Assembly: GCF_015594605.1 (NCBI RefSeq)
Contig: NZ_JADNQT010000013.1
Location: 1 to 56,312, forward strand
Source of the DNA: Streptococcus sp. HF-1907
Lineage (GTDB): Bacteria; Bacillota; Bacilli; Lactobacillales; Streptococcaceae
Direction: 5' to 3'
Length of the DNA: 56,312 bases
Each line of letters opens with the position of its first letter. Positions within the stretch are counted from its first letter, which is position 1. The position numbers were made by a program, and so were the translations under genes. Below are positions 47,484-56,106 of this stretch, piece by piece. The notes under the pieces are model-generated. The model saw only the letters and a list, made by a program, of their open reading frames with translations. It was not told the DNA's origin and ran no database searches.

Positions 47484-47849
47484 ATGGCTCGTATTGCTGG
47501 AGTTGATATTCCAAATGATAAACGTGTAGTAATTTCATTAACTTACGTATACGGAATCGGTCTTGCAACATCTAAGAAAATCTTGGCAGCAGCTGGTATC
47601 TCAGAAGATATCCGTGTTAAAGATTTGACTTCAGATCAAGAAGATGCAATCCGTCGCGAAGTTGACTCAATCAAAGTTGAGGGTGACCTTCGTCGTGAAG
47701 TTAACTTGAACATCAAACGCTTGATGGAAATCGGTTCATACCGTGGAATCCGTCACCGTCGTGGACTTCCAGTCCGTGGACAAAACACTAAAAATAACGC
47801 TCGCACTCGTAAAGGTAAAGCTGTTGCGATTGCTGGTAAGAAAAAATAA
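47484..47849 (+). CDS. rpsM: 30S ribosomal protein S13
   Basis: 121 residues, [20 protein letters not shown]-terminal [19 protein letters not shown]. Confidence 0.98.
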   Translation: MARIAGVDIPNDKRVVISLTYVYGIGLATSKKILAAAGISEDIRVKDLTSDQEDAIRREVDSIKVEGDLRREVNLNIKRLMEIGSYRGIRHRRGLPVRGQNTKNNARTRKGKAVAIAGKKK

Positions 47850-47866
47850 AATAGGAGGTAAAACAA

Positions 47867-48250
47867 TTGGCTAAACCAACACGTAAACGTCGTGTGAAAA
47901 AGAACATCGAATCTGGTGTTGCGCATATTCACGCTACATTCAATAACACTATTGTTATGATTACAGATGTGCATGGTAACGCTCTTGCATGGTCATCAGC
48001 TGGTGCTCTTGGATTTAAAGGTTCTCGTAAATCTACTCCATTCGCTGCGCAAATGGCTGCTGAAGCTGCTGCTAAATCTGCACAAGAACACGGTCTTAAA
48101 ACTGTTGAAGTTACTGTAAAAGGTCCTGGTTCAGGTCGTGAATCTGCTATTCGTGCCCTTGCTGCAGCTGGTCTTGAAGTAACTGCAATTCGTGATGTGA
48201 CTCCTGTGCCACATAATGGTGCTCGTCCTCCAAAACGTCGTCGTGTATAA
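47867..48250 (+). CDS. rpsK: 30S ribosomal protein S11
   Basis: 127 residues from a TTG start at 47867 with AGGAGG upstream. Contains [15 protein letters not shown] and the end [12 protein letters not shown]. Confidence 0.97.
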
Positions 48251-48298
48251 TCATAACTTTAGTAGTACACAACTTTTCGTTTAAGAGGGAGTAACTAA

Positions 48299-49237
48299 AT
48301 GATTGAGTTTGAAAAACCAACAATAACAAAAATTGATGAAAATAAAGATTACGGCAGATTTGTCATCGAGCCACTAGAACGTGGATACGGTACAACTCTA
48401 GGTAATTCTCTTCGTCGAGTACTCCTGTCTTCACTTCCAGGTGCAGCAGTAACATCAATTAAAATTGATGGCGTACTACACGAATTTGATACTATCCCAG
48501 GTGTACGTGAAGATGTGATGCAAATCATCCTTAATGTAAAAGGACTTGCTGTTAAATCTTACGTCGAAGACGAAAAGATTATCGAACTTGATGTTGAAGG
48601 ACCTGCAGAAGTTACTGCTGGGGACATTTTAACTGATAGTGATATCGAAATTGTAAACCCTGATCATTATCTCTTTACTTTGGCTGAAGGACACAGTGTT
48701 AAAGCAACTATGACTGTTGCTAAGAACCGCGGTTACGTTCCTGCTGAAGGTAATAAAAAAGATGATGCTCCAGTTGGTACATTGGCTGTAGATTCTATCT
48801 ACACACCAGTAAAAAAAGTTAATTATCAAGTTGAACCTGCTCGAGTAGGTAGTAATGACGGCTTTGATAAATTAACAATTGAAATCATGACAAATGGCAC
48901 AATCATTCCTGAAGATGCTCTTGGTCTATCTGCACGAGTTTTAATCGAACACTTGAACTTGTTTACTGATTTAACAGAAGTAGCTAAAGCTACAGATGTT
49001 ATGAAAGAAACAGAAAAAGTAAACGATGAAAAAGTGCTTGACCGTACTATCGAAGAACTTGATTTGTCAGTGCGCTCATATAACTGTTTGAAACGTGCGG
49101 GTATCAATACCGTATTTGATCTTACAGAAAAAACTGAGCCTGAAATGATGAAAGTTCGTAACCTTGGGCGTAAGAGTCTAGAAGAAGTTAAGATTAAACT
49201 TGCTGACCTTGGTCTCGGACTAAAAAACGATAAATAA
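48299..49237 (+). CDS. rpoA: RNA polymerase alpha subunit
   Basis: 312 residues. N-terminal dimerisation domain with [27 protein letters not shown] block, and a C-terminal domain (about residues 245-312) with [16 protein letters not shown] for UP-element and activator contacts. Confidence 0.98.
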   Translation: MIEFEKPTITKIDENKDYGRFVIEPLERGYGTTLGNSLRRVLLSSLPGAAVTSIKIDGVLHEFDTIPGVREDVMQIILNVKGLAVKSYVEDEKIIELDVEGPAEVTAGDILTDSDIEIVNPDHYLFTLAEGHSVKATMTVAKNRGYVPAEGNKKDDAPVGTLAVDSIYTPVKKVNYQVEPARVGSNDGFDKLTIEIMTNGTIIPEDALGLSARVLIEHLNLFTDLTEVAKATDVMKETEKVNDEKVLDRTIEELDLSVRSYNCLKRAGINTVFDLTEKTEPEMMKVRNLGRKSLEEVKIKLADLGLGLKNDK

Positions 49238-49251
49238 TATAGGAGGACACA

Positions 49252-49638
49252 ATGGCTTACCGTAAACTAGGACGCACTAGCTCACAACGTAAGGCAATGC
49301 TTCGTGATTTGACTACAGATCTTCTTATCAACGAATCAATTGTAACAACTGAAGCACGTGCTAAAGAAATCCGTAAAACAGTTGAAAAAATGATTACACT
49401 TGGTAAACGTGGAGATTTGCATGCACGTCGTCAAGCAGCTGCTTACGTACGTAATGAAATTGCATCAGAAAACTATGATGAAGCTACTGATAAATATACA
49501 TCAACTACAGCTCTTCAAAAACTTTTTGATGAAATCGCACCACGTTACGCTGAACGTAACGGTGGATACACTCGTATCCTTAAAACTGAACCACGCCGTG
49601 GTGATGCTGCCCCAATGGCTATCATCGAATTAGTTTAA
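49252..49638 (+). CDS. rplQ: 50S ribosomal protein L17
   Basis: 128 residues, [20 protein letters not shown]. Last gene of the alpha operon; followed by a structured 3' region. Confidence 0.98.
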   Translation: MAYRKLGRTSSQRKAMLRDLTTDLLINESIVTTEARAKEIRKTVEKMITLGKRGDLHARRQAAAYVRNEIASENYDEATDKYTSTTALQKLFDEIAPRYAERNGGYTRILKTEPRRGDAAPMAIIELV

Positions 49639-49654
49639 TTTTTATCAATTTTGT

Positions 49655-49752
49655 TGAGTGTTATGATGATGGAACTTTGAATAGTTCTTAGTCTAGCTCT
49701 GGTCTACCGCTGGGAAATCTCCCAGCGGGAACACTCATCATAATATTGGAAG
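49655..49752 (+). ncRNA. Structured 3' region of rplQ, probable L17 downstream element
   Basis: Outer arms GAGTGTTATGATGATGG and CACTCATCATAATATTGG can pair (49655 and 49731 regions), enclosing CCGCTGGGA-AATC-TCCCAGCGG, nine perfect pairs (about 49708-49729). Rfam describes an L17 downstream element in Lactobacillales in this position; the match is by place and shape, not by a covariance search. Confidence 0.65.
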
Positions 49753-49753
49753 T

Positions 49754-49814
49754 AACGCTTGTTTACGAAGTATTTTTATTTTTAGAAGTACTTCGTAAGC
49801 AGGCGTTTTGTTTT
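49754..49814 (+). terminator. Terminator of the ribosomal protein operon
   Basis: Arms 49754-49772 and 49789-49807 form a 19-bp stem with two G-T pairs, followed by TTGTTTT. Confidence 0.9.
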
Positions 49815-50370
49815 GGCTCATTGTCAACTGTAGTGGGACTTATCACTAACATCTAGAGAGAATCAGATTGGTTCTCTCTATTTTGATGTTCAAAGCGATG
49901 AGAATTTTTGTTTTAAAGTTTTTGAAGTTTCGAAAGCCGAAAGCTTGACGCTTAATGTCCTTGATGAGTTTGTTAGTGGCTTCTAGCTTAGCGTTAGAAT
50001 AAGGGAGCTCCAGGGCGTTTGCGATGTAGGATTTGTATTTCTTGAAGGTCTTAAAGACAGCGGTAAATATAGGATTGACAAAGGGAAGGTTGTCGTCAAT
50101 CAGTGCCATAAAATGGTCGGTATTCTTCTCTTGAAAATGGAATAATAAGAGTTGATACAAGTCATAATAATAGCGGAGTTCGTCCGATAAATCTAGAATT
50201 TTCTTAACAATTTCTTTCGGAGTCAAGGTTTGCCTAAAGGTTCGTGAATAAAAGCGTTTGTCAGAGAGTTTACGGCTGTCTTTTTGCAGGATTTTCCAGT
50301 GATTTGGCTGCTTTACAATGTTTTCAGAGCAACTAACTAGGGGAGCCTGAATACTTTTAATTTTCAATAT
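49815..50370 (-). mobile_element. ISL3-family insertion sequence remnant
   Basis: GGCTCATTGTCAACTGTAGT at 49815-49834 matches the terminal inverted repeat of ISL3-type elements (IS1193/IS1167 group). The element is cut off beyond about 50370, with most of the transposase and the other end missing. It abuts the operon terminator. Confidence 0.8.
49846..50367 (-). pseudogene. ISL3-family transposase, C-terminal part
   Basis: 173 residues, about 40% of the usual length. The segment LPYSNAKLEATNKLIKDIKR and then QAFGFRNFKNFKTKIL and ERTNLILSR form the standard C-terminus of ISL3 transposases. The N-terminal zinc-finger/HTH half is absent, so it cannot transpose. Confidence 0.88.
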
Positions 50371-50480
50371 ACCTCGTTATGGGCGCTTACGAATTTTTAT
50401 GGCGTGAAAATAATGGTTTTGATTGAGGCACTGATTTAAGTTTATTATAGATGTTTTTTCAACATAAAGAGTTTCCAGAT

Positions 50481-50540
50481 AAAAGTAGATAGCTTAACTT
50501 CTAAATCATAAAGAAGTTAAGCTATCTACTTTTATTTTTT
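50481..50540. terminator. Long bidirectional terminator downstream of comX
   Basis: Perfect 22-bp arms (50481-50502 and 50512-50533), starting AAAAGTAGATAGC, with a 9-base loop and T runs on both sides. It ends comX transcription on the minus strand, 110 bases after the stop. Confidence 0.9.
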
Positions 50541-50650
50541 GGATGAAAAGATTCTCTTTACTTTGAAGATTAGATATCGGTTAAAATATTTGAAACCAAT
50601 ATACCTTATGCAACTTAAAAGTATAGCCGTATAAGCTCGTGATATTTGAC

Positions 50651-51130
50651 CTAGCGTTCTTTAAAATCATCAAACAGTGTTTTTATTTTTCGCAAAAAAT
50701 TAGCTTTGCCACGGAAAGATTCTCCGCAAATAACCTTTTTTAGAAGCTGTTTATCATTGAGGGACAGTTGCTGATGAACTTGCGTAATAACATCGCGATA
50801 AGCAACGTACTCATCTAGTAGTAAGCCACTATCCTTAACGCAGTGGCTGATTTCACTAATTTCTTCGTAAGCCATTTTGTCAAATTGACGTTTTTGACTT
50901 TCTTGTTTTCTTAATGTATCCTTAAGGTGATTAGAAAATTTTGTTTTGAAGTAGCAAAATAGACGCTCTTCATCATGTTTGAGCTCAGGATGCTTATCCA
51001 GTAATTTAAACAGGACAATACGACCTTCTTGGATCCAGTCATCGTGATCCCACAAATGAATAAAGAAATATCGTTTAAATTTTAGGACAATAGGTTTTAC
51101 TTTTTTAAAGATAGATTCAAAATCTTTCAT
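50651..51130 (-). CDS. comX: Competence sigma factor ComX (SigX)
   Basis: Alternative sigma factor that transcribes the DNA-uptake and recombination genes from TACGAATA promoters. I start it at the ATG at 51130 (MKDFESIFKKVKPIV), with GGAGG 7 bases upstream; this gives 159 residues, the size of S. mutans ComX. HDDWIQEGRIVLFKLL is the sigma region 2 core; the C-terminal part (LNDKQLLKKVICGESFRGKA) is region 4-like. Driven by a ComR box. Streptococci may hold more than one copy; only one is here. Confidence 0.93.
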   Translation of the reverse strand: MKDFESIFKKVKPIVLKFKRYFFIHLWDHDDWIQEGRIVLFKLLDKHPELKHDEERLFCYFKTKFSNHLKDTLRKQESQKRQFDKMAYEEISEISHCVKDSGLLLDEYVAYRDVITQVHQQLSLNDKQLLKKVICGESFRGKANFLRKIKTLFDDFKER

Positions 51131-51160
51131 GATTTCCTCCAAATTATTTTTTATGACACT

Positions 51161-51202
51161 ATTATAATTTTGTATTGCAAAAATGAACATGACAAAAGTG
51201 TC
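51161..51202 (-). promoter_or_regulatory. ComR box and promoter of comX
   Basis: On the minus strand AGGACA-CTTT-TGTCATGTT (51204-51186), 19 bases, then TATAAT (51166-51161), about 30 bases before the ATG. Same layout as comS. Confidence 0.85.
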
Positions 51203-51218
51203 CTATATATTTTGGTGA

Positions 51219-51231
51219 TTTTTTACGAATA
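51219..51231 (+). promoter_or_regulatory. ComX box facing away from comX
   Basis: TTTTTTACGAATA at 51219-51231 is a near-ideal ComX promoter including the upstream T tract, reading rightward. It is 17 bp from the ComR box. No intact gene lies downstream before the tRNAs. Confidence 0.65.
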
Positions 51232-51519
51232 ATAGGAGTCTATCTGTTAAATTGATCGAAGTTGCGTAATTTGTAATCGTAACTTAGTCAGCTTCCTATG
51301 AAGCGAAGCGTTCGTTCGAGATCAAATAGTTCTAGAGTCTAAAGAAGTAAGTTCTAGGTGTCCGATTTGCAGTTAGATTCTCTACTTGTCGCTTTGAAAA
51401 ACTTAGTTTGTTTTGATGTGGAGAAGCTAGCAGGTGGCATTGGTTGATATTTCCATTACAAGTTTACCGCAGTTACTGACCGAGATTGAGTATCTAAACA
51501 AAATCATTTATATTCTGTA
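51232..51519 (+). other. Region between comX and the tRNAs, no intact gene
   Basis: Nothing with good coding character. A short open frame (51436-51519) reads LVDISITSLPQLLTEIEYLN and ends in a stop; it looks like a gene scrap. TAGTTCTAG-type repeats occur around 51328-51355. This would be the transcribed region if the ComX box works. Confidence 0.4.
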
Positions 51520-51546
51520 GCGTGGGTTCGATCCCCATCACTCGCC
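51520..51546 (+). pseudogene. 3' fragment of a tRNA, probably tRNA-His
   Basis: GCGTGGGTTCGATCCCCATC followed by ACTCGCC forms a T arm plus the 3' acceptor strand. The last base C would pair with an extra 5' G, a feature of tRNA-His, and His-Gln-Leu is a common tRNA order in Firmicutes. D arm, anticodon arm and 5' acceptor strand are missing, so it is not functional. Confidence 0.55.
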
Positions 51547-51555
51547 TTTTTATTT

Positions 51556-51627
51556 TGGGGTATAGCCAAGCGGTAAGGCAAGGGACTTTGACTCCCTCAT
51601 GCGTTGGTTCGAATCTAGCTACCCCAG
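51556..51627 (+). tRNA. tRNA-Gln (UUG)
   Basis: 72 bases. Acceptor TGGGGTA/TACCCCA with discriminator G; anticodon TTG in ACTTTGACT. T stem has two wobble pairs (GTTGG with CTAGC), a small oddity but still pairable. No encoded CCA. Confidence 0.93.
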
Positions 51628-51637
51628 TTTACTTTAT

Positions 51638-51721
51638 GCCGGCGTGGCGGAATTGGCAGACGCGCTGGACTCAAAATCCAGTGTCCGCAAGGACGTGCCG
51701 GTTCGACCCCGGCCGCCGGTA
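51638..51721 (+). tRNA. tRNA-Leu (CAA)
   Basis: 84 bases with a long variable arm GTCC-GCAA-GGAC; anticodon CAA in CTCAAAA. Acceptor GCCGGCG/CGCCGGT with a terminal G-T pair. Its 3' part is duplicated at 56107-56162, so it is the integration site of the neighbouring element. Confidence 0.93.
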
Positions 51722-51724
51722 TAG
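51669..51724 (+). repeat. attL: 3' part of tRNA-Leu
   Basis: 56 bases from the anticodon loop to TATAG, identical to 56107-56162 except for two bases in the variable-arm loop (GCAA here, TCAC there). Confidence 0.8.
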
Positions 51725-51728
51725 TAGA

Positions 51729-51763
51729 AAAGACAAGGTTTCAAGGCCTTGTCTTTTTGTTTT
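51729..51763 (+). terminator. Terminator after tRNA-Leu
   Basis: AAAGACAAGG/CCTTGTCTTT, ten pairs with an 8-base loop, then TTGTTTT. Located just inside the element. Confidence 0.85.
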
Positions 51764-51852
51764 GAGGTTATAAATTTTGAAGTTGAGTTACTAAAAATTA
51801 CTTAATGTTTTGTAGTATAATAGGTTATATAAGCAAGAGGAGGAACCATTAT

Positions 51853-52635
51853 ATGAAGACACTTTATCATTATACAACAGTTGAAACATTGCTTCTGATA
51901 TTAAATTATAAAACATTGAGATTCAAAAGTTTACTTTATGTTGACGACCCATTAGAACCTTCAACTTCAGACTTTGGTAATCTAGGTGGATTTAAGTATG
52001 TGTCTTGTTGGACTGATACTCCTAATAGTATTCCACAATGGACAATGTATTCTGATAATATGACAGGAGTGTGTATAGGAATTAGTTTTGACAAAGAAAC
52101 TGATGTCTTTTTAACGGAAAAATTTTCTTTATCTGAATCTTCTGAACCAATTGATATGGTAAATGCATTACATCCTATAAAATCAGGTTTATTAGTTACA
52201 AATAATAAATATGTGCCATCTTTGGAAGAAATACGGTATACTGATGATGTTTCATTGATTACTCCTCGAGTAGTTTCTTCAGATGATAAATTCACAACTA
52301 TTAATTTAGCTTCAAATGGTATCTATAAGACAACTGAGTGGAGTTTTCAAAATGAGCAAAGATTTTCTTTTCAGATTTTTCCATTACCAATAGATTTAGT
52401 TTTGGAATCAATGAATACAAATAAAGGAGATTTGACTGAAATAATTGATAGTTTTTTTTCTGTTAAACCTAAAGAATACTTTGATTTAGATTTAAATCCG
52501 ACTATATTCAATAATATGACAATTACTTTTGGTAAAAGATGTTCTGCTGAAGATAAGTTGAAAGTATCAAAATTTTTAGAGGATAATAAATTCCATATTC
52601 CTTTATATGATAGTTCTGTAAATATAAAGCCTTAA
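51853..52635 (+). CDS. DUF2971-like protein
   Basis: 260 residues from the ATG at 51853, with GAGGAGG 9 bases upstream and TATAAT at 51816. The N-terminus LYHYTTVETLLLILNYKTLR and then LYVDDPLEP, and later SCWTDTPNSIPQWTMY, follow the DUF2971 pattern. Function is unknown; members are frequent cargo on genomic islands. It converges with the integrase gene, the stops overlapping by 3 bases. Confidence 0.65.
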   Translation: MKTLYHYTTVETLLLILNYKTLRFKSLLYVDDPLEPSTSDFGNLGGFKYVSCWTDTPNSIPQWTMYSDNMTGVCIGISFDKETDVFLTEKFSLSESSEPIDMVNALHPIKSGLLVTNNKYVPSLEEIRYTDDVSLITPRVVSSDDKFTTINLASNGIYKTTEWSFQNEQRFSFQIFPLPIDLVLESMNTNKGDLTEIIDSFFSVKPKEYFDLDLNPTIFNNMTITFGKRCSAEDKLKVSKFLEDNKFHIPLYDSSVNIKP

Positions 52636-53513
52636 ATTAGGTCATCTAATTTATCAGCTAAATCTTTTTGCTTGCTTGGATACAAGTGAGAATAGGTATC
52701 AATTGTAGTTGTTATAGAAGCGTGTCCTAGCCTTTCTTTCACAACTAAATAATCTTCCCCCTGATTTATCAATAGAGAAGCGTGTGAGTGCCTAAAATCG
52801 TGTATGCGTATTTTTTTAAGAGTCGCATCACGTTCAAGAATTTTTTTGTACTGCTTTTCTATTGAATTTTTTGTAATCGTAATGGGACTACTTTGAAACA
52901 CTTGTAGGCTCATGCTATCACTTGTAAATTGCTCTAATAGATGTTTTTGTTGCTGTTGCCAATATTGCAGTTCTTGACTTAATTTTTTATTGATGATAAT
53001 TCTTCTAGTTCCTGCTTTAGTTTTAGTTGCACTGATATGGTTTATACCTTTATTAACGTATACAGACTTTGTGATATGAATTGTATTGCTCGAAAAGTCG
53101 ATGTCTTGCCATGTTAGTGCGAGTGCTTTTCCAAGTCTTAGACCTGTAAAGAATAGAACTGTAAAGAGTAGTTTGATATTATATTCATCTTTCTCAAATA
53201 GAGAAAGGAAATGCTTAAATTCTTTCACTGTCCAGAAATTCATTTTACTTTTTTCTATTGGTAGTTTTTTAAGTAGTCTAACGGGATTATCGCTATAATA
53301 CCCTTTTCTTAATCCTACATCTAATATTTTTTTCAATAAGACCATTATTTTATTGATCGTGTTCGGACTCAAATACTTATCAGAGTTTTTGGCATTCTTT
53401 TCTCTTAAATTTTCTCGAAATTGATAGATATCTTCATAAGTGAGTTTTGAAACATCATAAACTTTTGAGAAGTAATCATTATCAACTAATGGTTCAGGAT
53501 TGTCAACGGATAC
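52632..53513 (-). pseudogene. Tyrosine integrase, truncated at the N-terminus
   Basis: The open frame runs from 53513 to 52632 without a proper start; a TTG inside it is not convincing. The C-terminal catalytic domain is present: Arg in TGLRLGKALAL (usually GLRLGE), HDFRHSHASLL, GHASITTTIDTYSHLY with the Tyr nucleophile. Upstream it retains part of the core-binding domain (LTYEDIYQFRENL). About 100 N-terminal residues are missing, replaced by the relaxase fragment. Probably the integrase of the tRNA-Leu element. Confidence 0.8.
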
Positions 53514-53995
53514 TTAGAAGCTCGTTCTAAGCGTTTATCATATATTCTAAGTCTTTCATCATCATTAGGTTTTCTTAAATACAAGGTTTGTCCCGTTTTC
53601 TCATCTCCGTACGTAATATAGTAGTTACTTTTACCATATAGGAAACGGTTTTTTCTACAAATTTTAGAAAGTTGATTTGGAGTGAAGTAAGGAACTTCAT
53701 TAAAATCGTCTATTGCGATATCAATTCTTCTTACGGAAAATGACTTATAATTGGAATATAGATTATCCAAGAAGTGACGTTCAGAAAGTCCCTTTGGGGT
53801 TAAAACCATATCTCGATAGAATTCTAATGCTTGTCCTGACATGACAAGCATGAAAGAATTTTCTTCATTACCATAGTAGATACGGATATTACCATAGTTT
53901 ATTTGAGAGTCATATTCATAGTATTTAAGACTGCCTTTATCTATAATAAATAGCTCTGTATCAAGAAGTAAGATATCTTCAAAGATTCGTTAATC
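53486..53995 (-). pseudogene. MobT-like (Rep_trans) relaxase fragment
   Basis: An open frame of about 170 residues with no start codon upstream of DILLLDTELFIIDKGSLKYY and with a premature end. RRIDIAIDDFNEVPYFTPNQ and LRKPNDDERLRIYDKRLE are typical of MobT relaxases of ICESt3/Tn916-type elements. The frame then runs into integrase DNA and stops at 53486. Both ends are truncated by deletions, and the last 28 bases overlap the integrase frame. Confidence 0.7.
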
Positions 53996-54091
53996 GAAAA
54001 ATTCAAGCTTGAAAAGAATGATATAGATATTCTGAATAAAATCTTTCAAGAAGTTATAGCTAACTATGAATATGTAGAAAATAGTTTATAA
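53972..54091 (+). pseudogene. C-terminal gene scrap, unknown
   Basis: 39 residues on the plus strand, DIFKDSLIEKFKLEKNDIDI continuing to ANYEYVENSL and a stop, followed by a strong terminator. No start. The upstream part has been replaced by the relaxase fragment. Confidence 0.35.
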
Positions 54092-54098
54092 TGTAATA

Positions 54099-54133
54099 AA
54101 AAATAGCCTTATCTTTTTGATAAGGCTATTTTT
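54099..54133. terminator. Bidirectional terminator in the element
   Basis: AAAAATAGCCTTATC/GATAAGGCTATTTTT, fifteen perfect pairs with a TTTTT loop. Confidence 0.9.
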
Positions 54134-54169
54134 CTTTTACTCAACTTAATAGTTCACTAGAATTTAGTA

Positions 54170-54346
54170 TCACTTATAAGAGTATTTTAAAGTTGTATAG
54201 TACTCCAATTCATCATTGATTCTCATCACATAAAAAATGACAATCTGAAGTAACTCTAAATAATTTTGTAAATGTTCTCCTTCTTTTTTATATCCAAATT
54301 TACCATGAGAAAATTTATTTCTTATCTTTAATCCGTTACCATATTT
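54170..54346 (-). pseudogene. C-terminal fragment with a HEPN-like motif
   Basis: About 58 residues on the minus strand, without start: LKIRNKFSHGKFGYKKEG, then LQNYLELLQIVIFYVMRIND and a stop at 54170. RNKFSH fits the HEPN RX4-6H pattern. Probably the end of a lost defence-type gene. The remaining bases from 54347 to 54430 hold the -10 (TATAAT, 54393) and ribosome binding site of the next gene. Confidence 0.4.
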
Positions 54347-54430
54347 TTATCATCTAAAATATAAGATAAATTTTTGATATACTATATTTAATTATAATAC
54401 AAAAAATTTTGGAGATAAGGAGATAAAAAA

Positions 54431-55120
54431 GTGGATAAACAAACCATTTTTTACTGCTATAGAATGACTCATGATTATGGTATCAATCCTTGTGTTTTTA
54501 CAGAAAATTATGATACAACTCCCCATCTTCTTACCGAAGGAGGGTGTATGCTTCAGTTAAGAAGGAATATCAAAAAGAATTGGGCTGATAAAATAAACTC
54601 GAAGTCTGTAGATGCTTACATAATGGCTGTAGCAGGGCATTCAAACGATGGGAACCAATGGAGAGATGAGCAAGGAATGTTTATCACTCCAAAATATAAT
54701 CATCTAATTTTTGTTGCTAAAATTAGTGAAATTTTAACAATGAAAGAATATTTACTATCTCCAAAATCTAATAATAGAAGAGATGCTTATACTTATCAAT
54801 GGCTGATTGAAAAGAATGGATTAAACCAATCAAGTTTTATGAATGAAGTAGTGATTCTTGCAGACCGTTTTAATTATTTTGGTAAGTCTCCACTTAAAAT
54901 TCCTAAAGAAATATTAGATTTTTTTCCGATGGGAGAACGAGCGAGAATAAATGGGAAACCATTCCCAAGATGGAATGCCAAAAATGGATTTTATAACTCG
55001 GAAGAGAGATTTACTGATGTATTAGAATTAATGGAATTTGCTGAGACTATACTTGGTTCACAAAACAAAGTAATGGATTTGCCTTATCACCCATTCTTTA
55101 TACGAGGAAAAGAATTTTGA
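54431..55120 (+). CDS. Nmad2-like putative nucleotide-modification protein
   Basis: 229 residues from a GTG start at 54431 with AAGGAG 9 bases upstream. The N-terminus IFYCYRMTHDYGINPCVF and the GGCMLQLRRNIKKNW segment resemble the Nmad2 family, predicted by comparative genomics to be part of base-modification systems in phages and islands. No enzyme activity is established. Co-transcribed with the next gene, overlapping by four bases. Confidence 0.55.
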   Translation: MDKQTIFYCYRMTHDYGINPCVFTENYDTTPHLLTEGGCMLQLRRNIKKNWADKINSKSVDAYIMAVAGHSNDGNQWRDEQGMFITPKYNHLIFVAKISEILTMKEYLLSPKSNNRRDAYTYQWLIEKNGLNQSSFMNEVVILADRFNYFGKSPLKIPKEILDFFPMGERARINGKPFPRWNAKNGFYNSEERFTDVLELMEFAETILGSQNKVMDLPYHPFFIRGKEF

Positions 55121-55926
55121 AAATAATTTTATCAAGAAAAGGATTTGATTCATCTAATGGTGGTATCCCTAGTCCTATACTACCTGATGGAACCCTACTT
55201 TCATTACCAATACCTGCTAAATTTGACACCATATCTTTTGACGATTTAAACTATAATGGGGTATTATATTCAGATATATTAAAACAATTAAAAGGGAAGG
55301 AAGATAAAACAAACCATTTTAATTGTCATCTTGACCCGGACATAAGAGAAAATGTTAGGAATAATTCTGTTTCTAATTGGAGACCAGCATTTGGCCAAAT
55401 TAAAAGTTCTCAGGGGATATTAAGAAATCATAATGTTTCTATCGGTGACCTTTTTCTATTTTTTGGATGGTTTAGACAAACTGAAGGGGATATTTACAAT
55501 GGAACATTGTGTTTTAAGAAAGATGCACCTGATTTAAATATCATTTATGGTTATTTGCAAATTGGTGACATGACGAATGATAAAGAATGTTTGCAGAATA
55601 TGTATCCATTTCATCCTCATTCCTTAGAACATATGAGTGGTTTGAAATCTAATATGCTATATATACCAAGTGAAAACTTATCGTTTTTACCTCAAAAAAA
55701 AGGTTATGGTACTTTTAATTTTCATGATAGGAGAGTATTAACAATGAGTGGTAAATCAAGAAGCATCTGGAAAGAAATACCGGCACTTATGCCTGAGAAT
55801 ATAAATGGTAATCATAAAAATTCTGCTAAAGATTGTGGTTTAAAATATTCTGGTATATGGCAAGAAAAAGTTTTGTTAGAAAATGAATTATCTTCTACTT
55901 GGGCAAAAGAGTTGTTTTTGTTTTAA
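55117..55926 (+). CDS. Nmad3-like putative nucleotide-modification protein
   Basis: 269 residues from a TTG that overlaps the previous stop (TTGA), so translation is coupled. MKIILSRKGFDSSNGGIPSP and LSLPIP at the N-terminus are the hallmark of the Nmad3 family; further blocks are HFNCHLDPDIR and WRPAFGQI, LFFGWFRQTEG, HPHS near residue 165 and the C-terminal SGIWQEKVLLENEL. Family function is predicted only. Part of the cargo of the tRNA-Leu element. Confidence 0.65.
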   Translation: MKIILSRKGFDSSNGGIPSPILPDGTLLSLPIPAKFDTISFDDLNYNGVLYSDILKQLKGKEDKTNHFNCHLDPDIRENVRNNSVSNWRPAFGQIKSSQGILRNHNVSIGDLFLFFGWFRQTEGDIYNGTLCFKKDAPDLNIIYGYLQIGDMTNDKECLQNMYPFHPHSLEHMSGLKSNMLYIPSENLSFLPQKKGYGTFNFHDRRVLTMSGKSRSIWKEIPALMPENINGNHKNSAKDCGLKYSGIWQEKVLLENELSSTWAKELFLF

Positions 55927-56106
55927 TAATTTAAAAAGTTGATTTTTTATATAGGAGAAGACACAATTTTACATTAACTGTGGAAAAGGTATGAAGTGTT
56001 ACCAAAAAGTTACTAAAATTTGAAAAATTGCTCTATTTTGTGAAAACTAAAGACTTTAAAGCCTTATTAAATCAAGGTTTAGATATTCAAAAAATGTAAA
56101 CATGGA
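55927..56106 (+). other. Right end of the element, no gene seen
   Basis: 180 AT-rich bases between the Nmad3-like gene and attR. No ORF with a ribosome binding site; short repeated ACTTTAAAG-like words only. Confidence 0.4.

Larger units (their letters stand above)
51725..56106 (+). mobile_element. tRNA-Leu integrated element, decayed ICE-like
   Basis: About 4.4 kb between the two att copies. It holds, in order: a DUF2971 gene, a truncated tyrosine integrase, a truncated MobT-like relaxase, gene scraps, and an Nmad2-Nmad3-like operon. It is more AT-rich than the flanks. Integrase and relaxase are broken and the conjugation module is missing, so excision on its own is unlikely. Confidence 0.8.

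Noticed and set aside
50388..50396. TACGAATT upstream of the ISL3 remnant as a ComX box
   Set aside because: Last base differs from the consensus TACGAATA, there is no T tract before it and no gene downstream.
51522..51773. 83-residue open frame across the tRNAs
   Set aside because: It reads straight through tRNA-Gln and tRNA-Leu and has no ribosome binding site.
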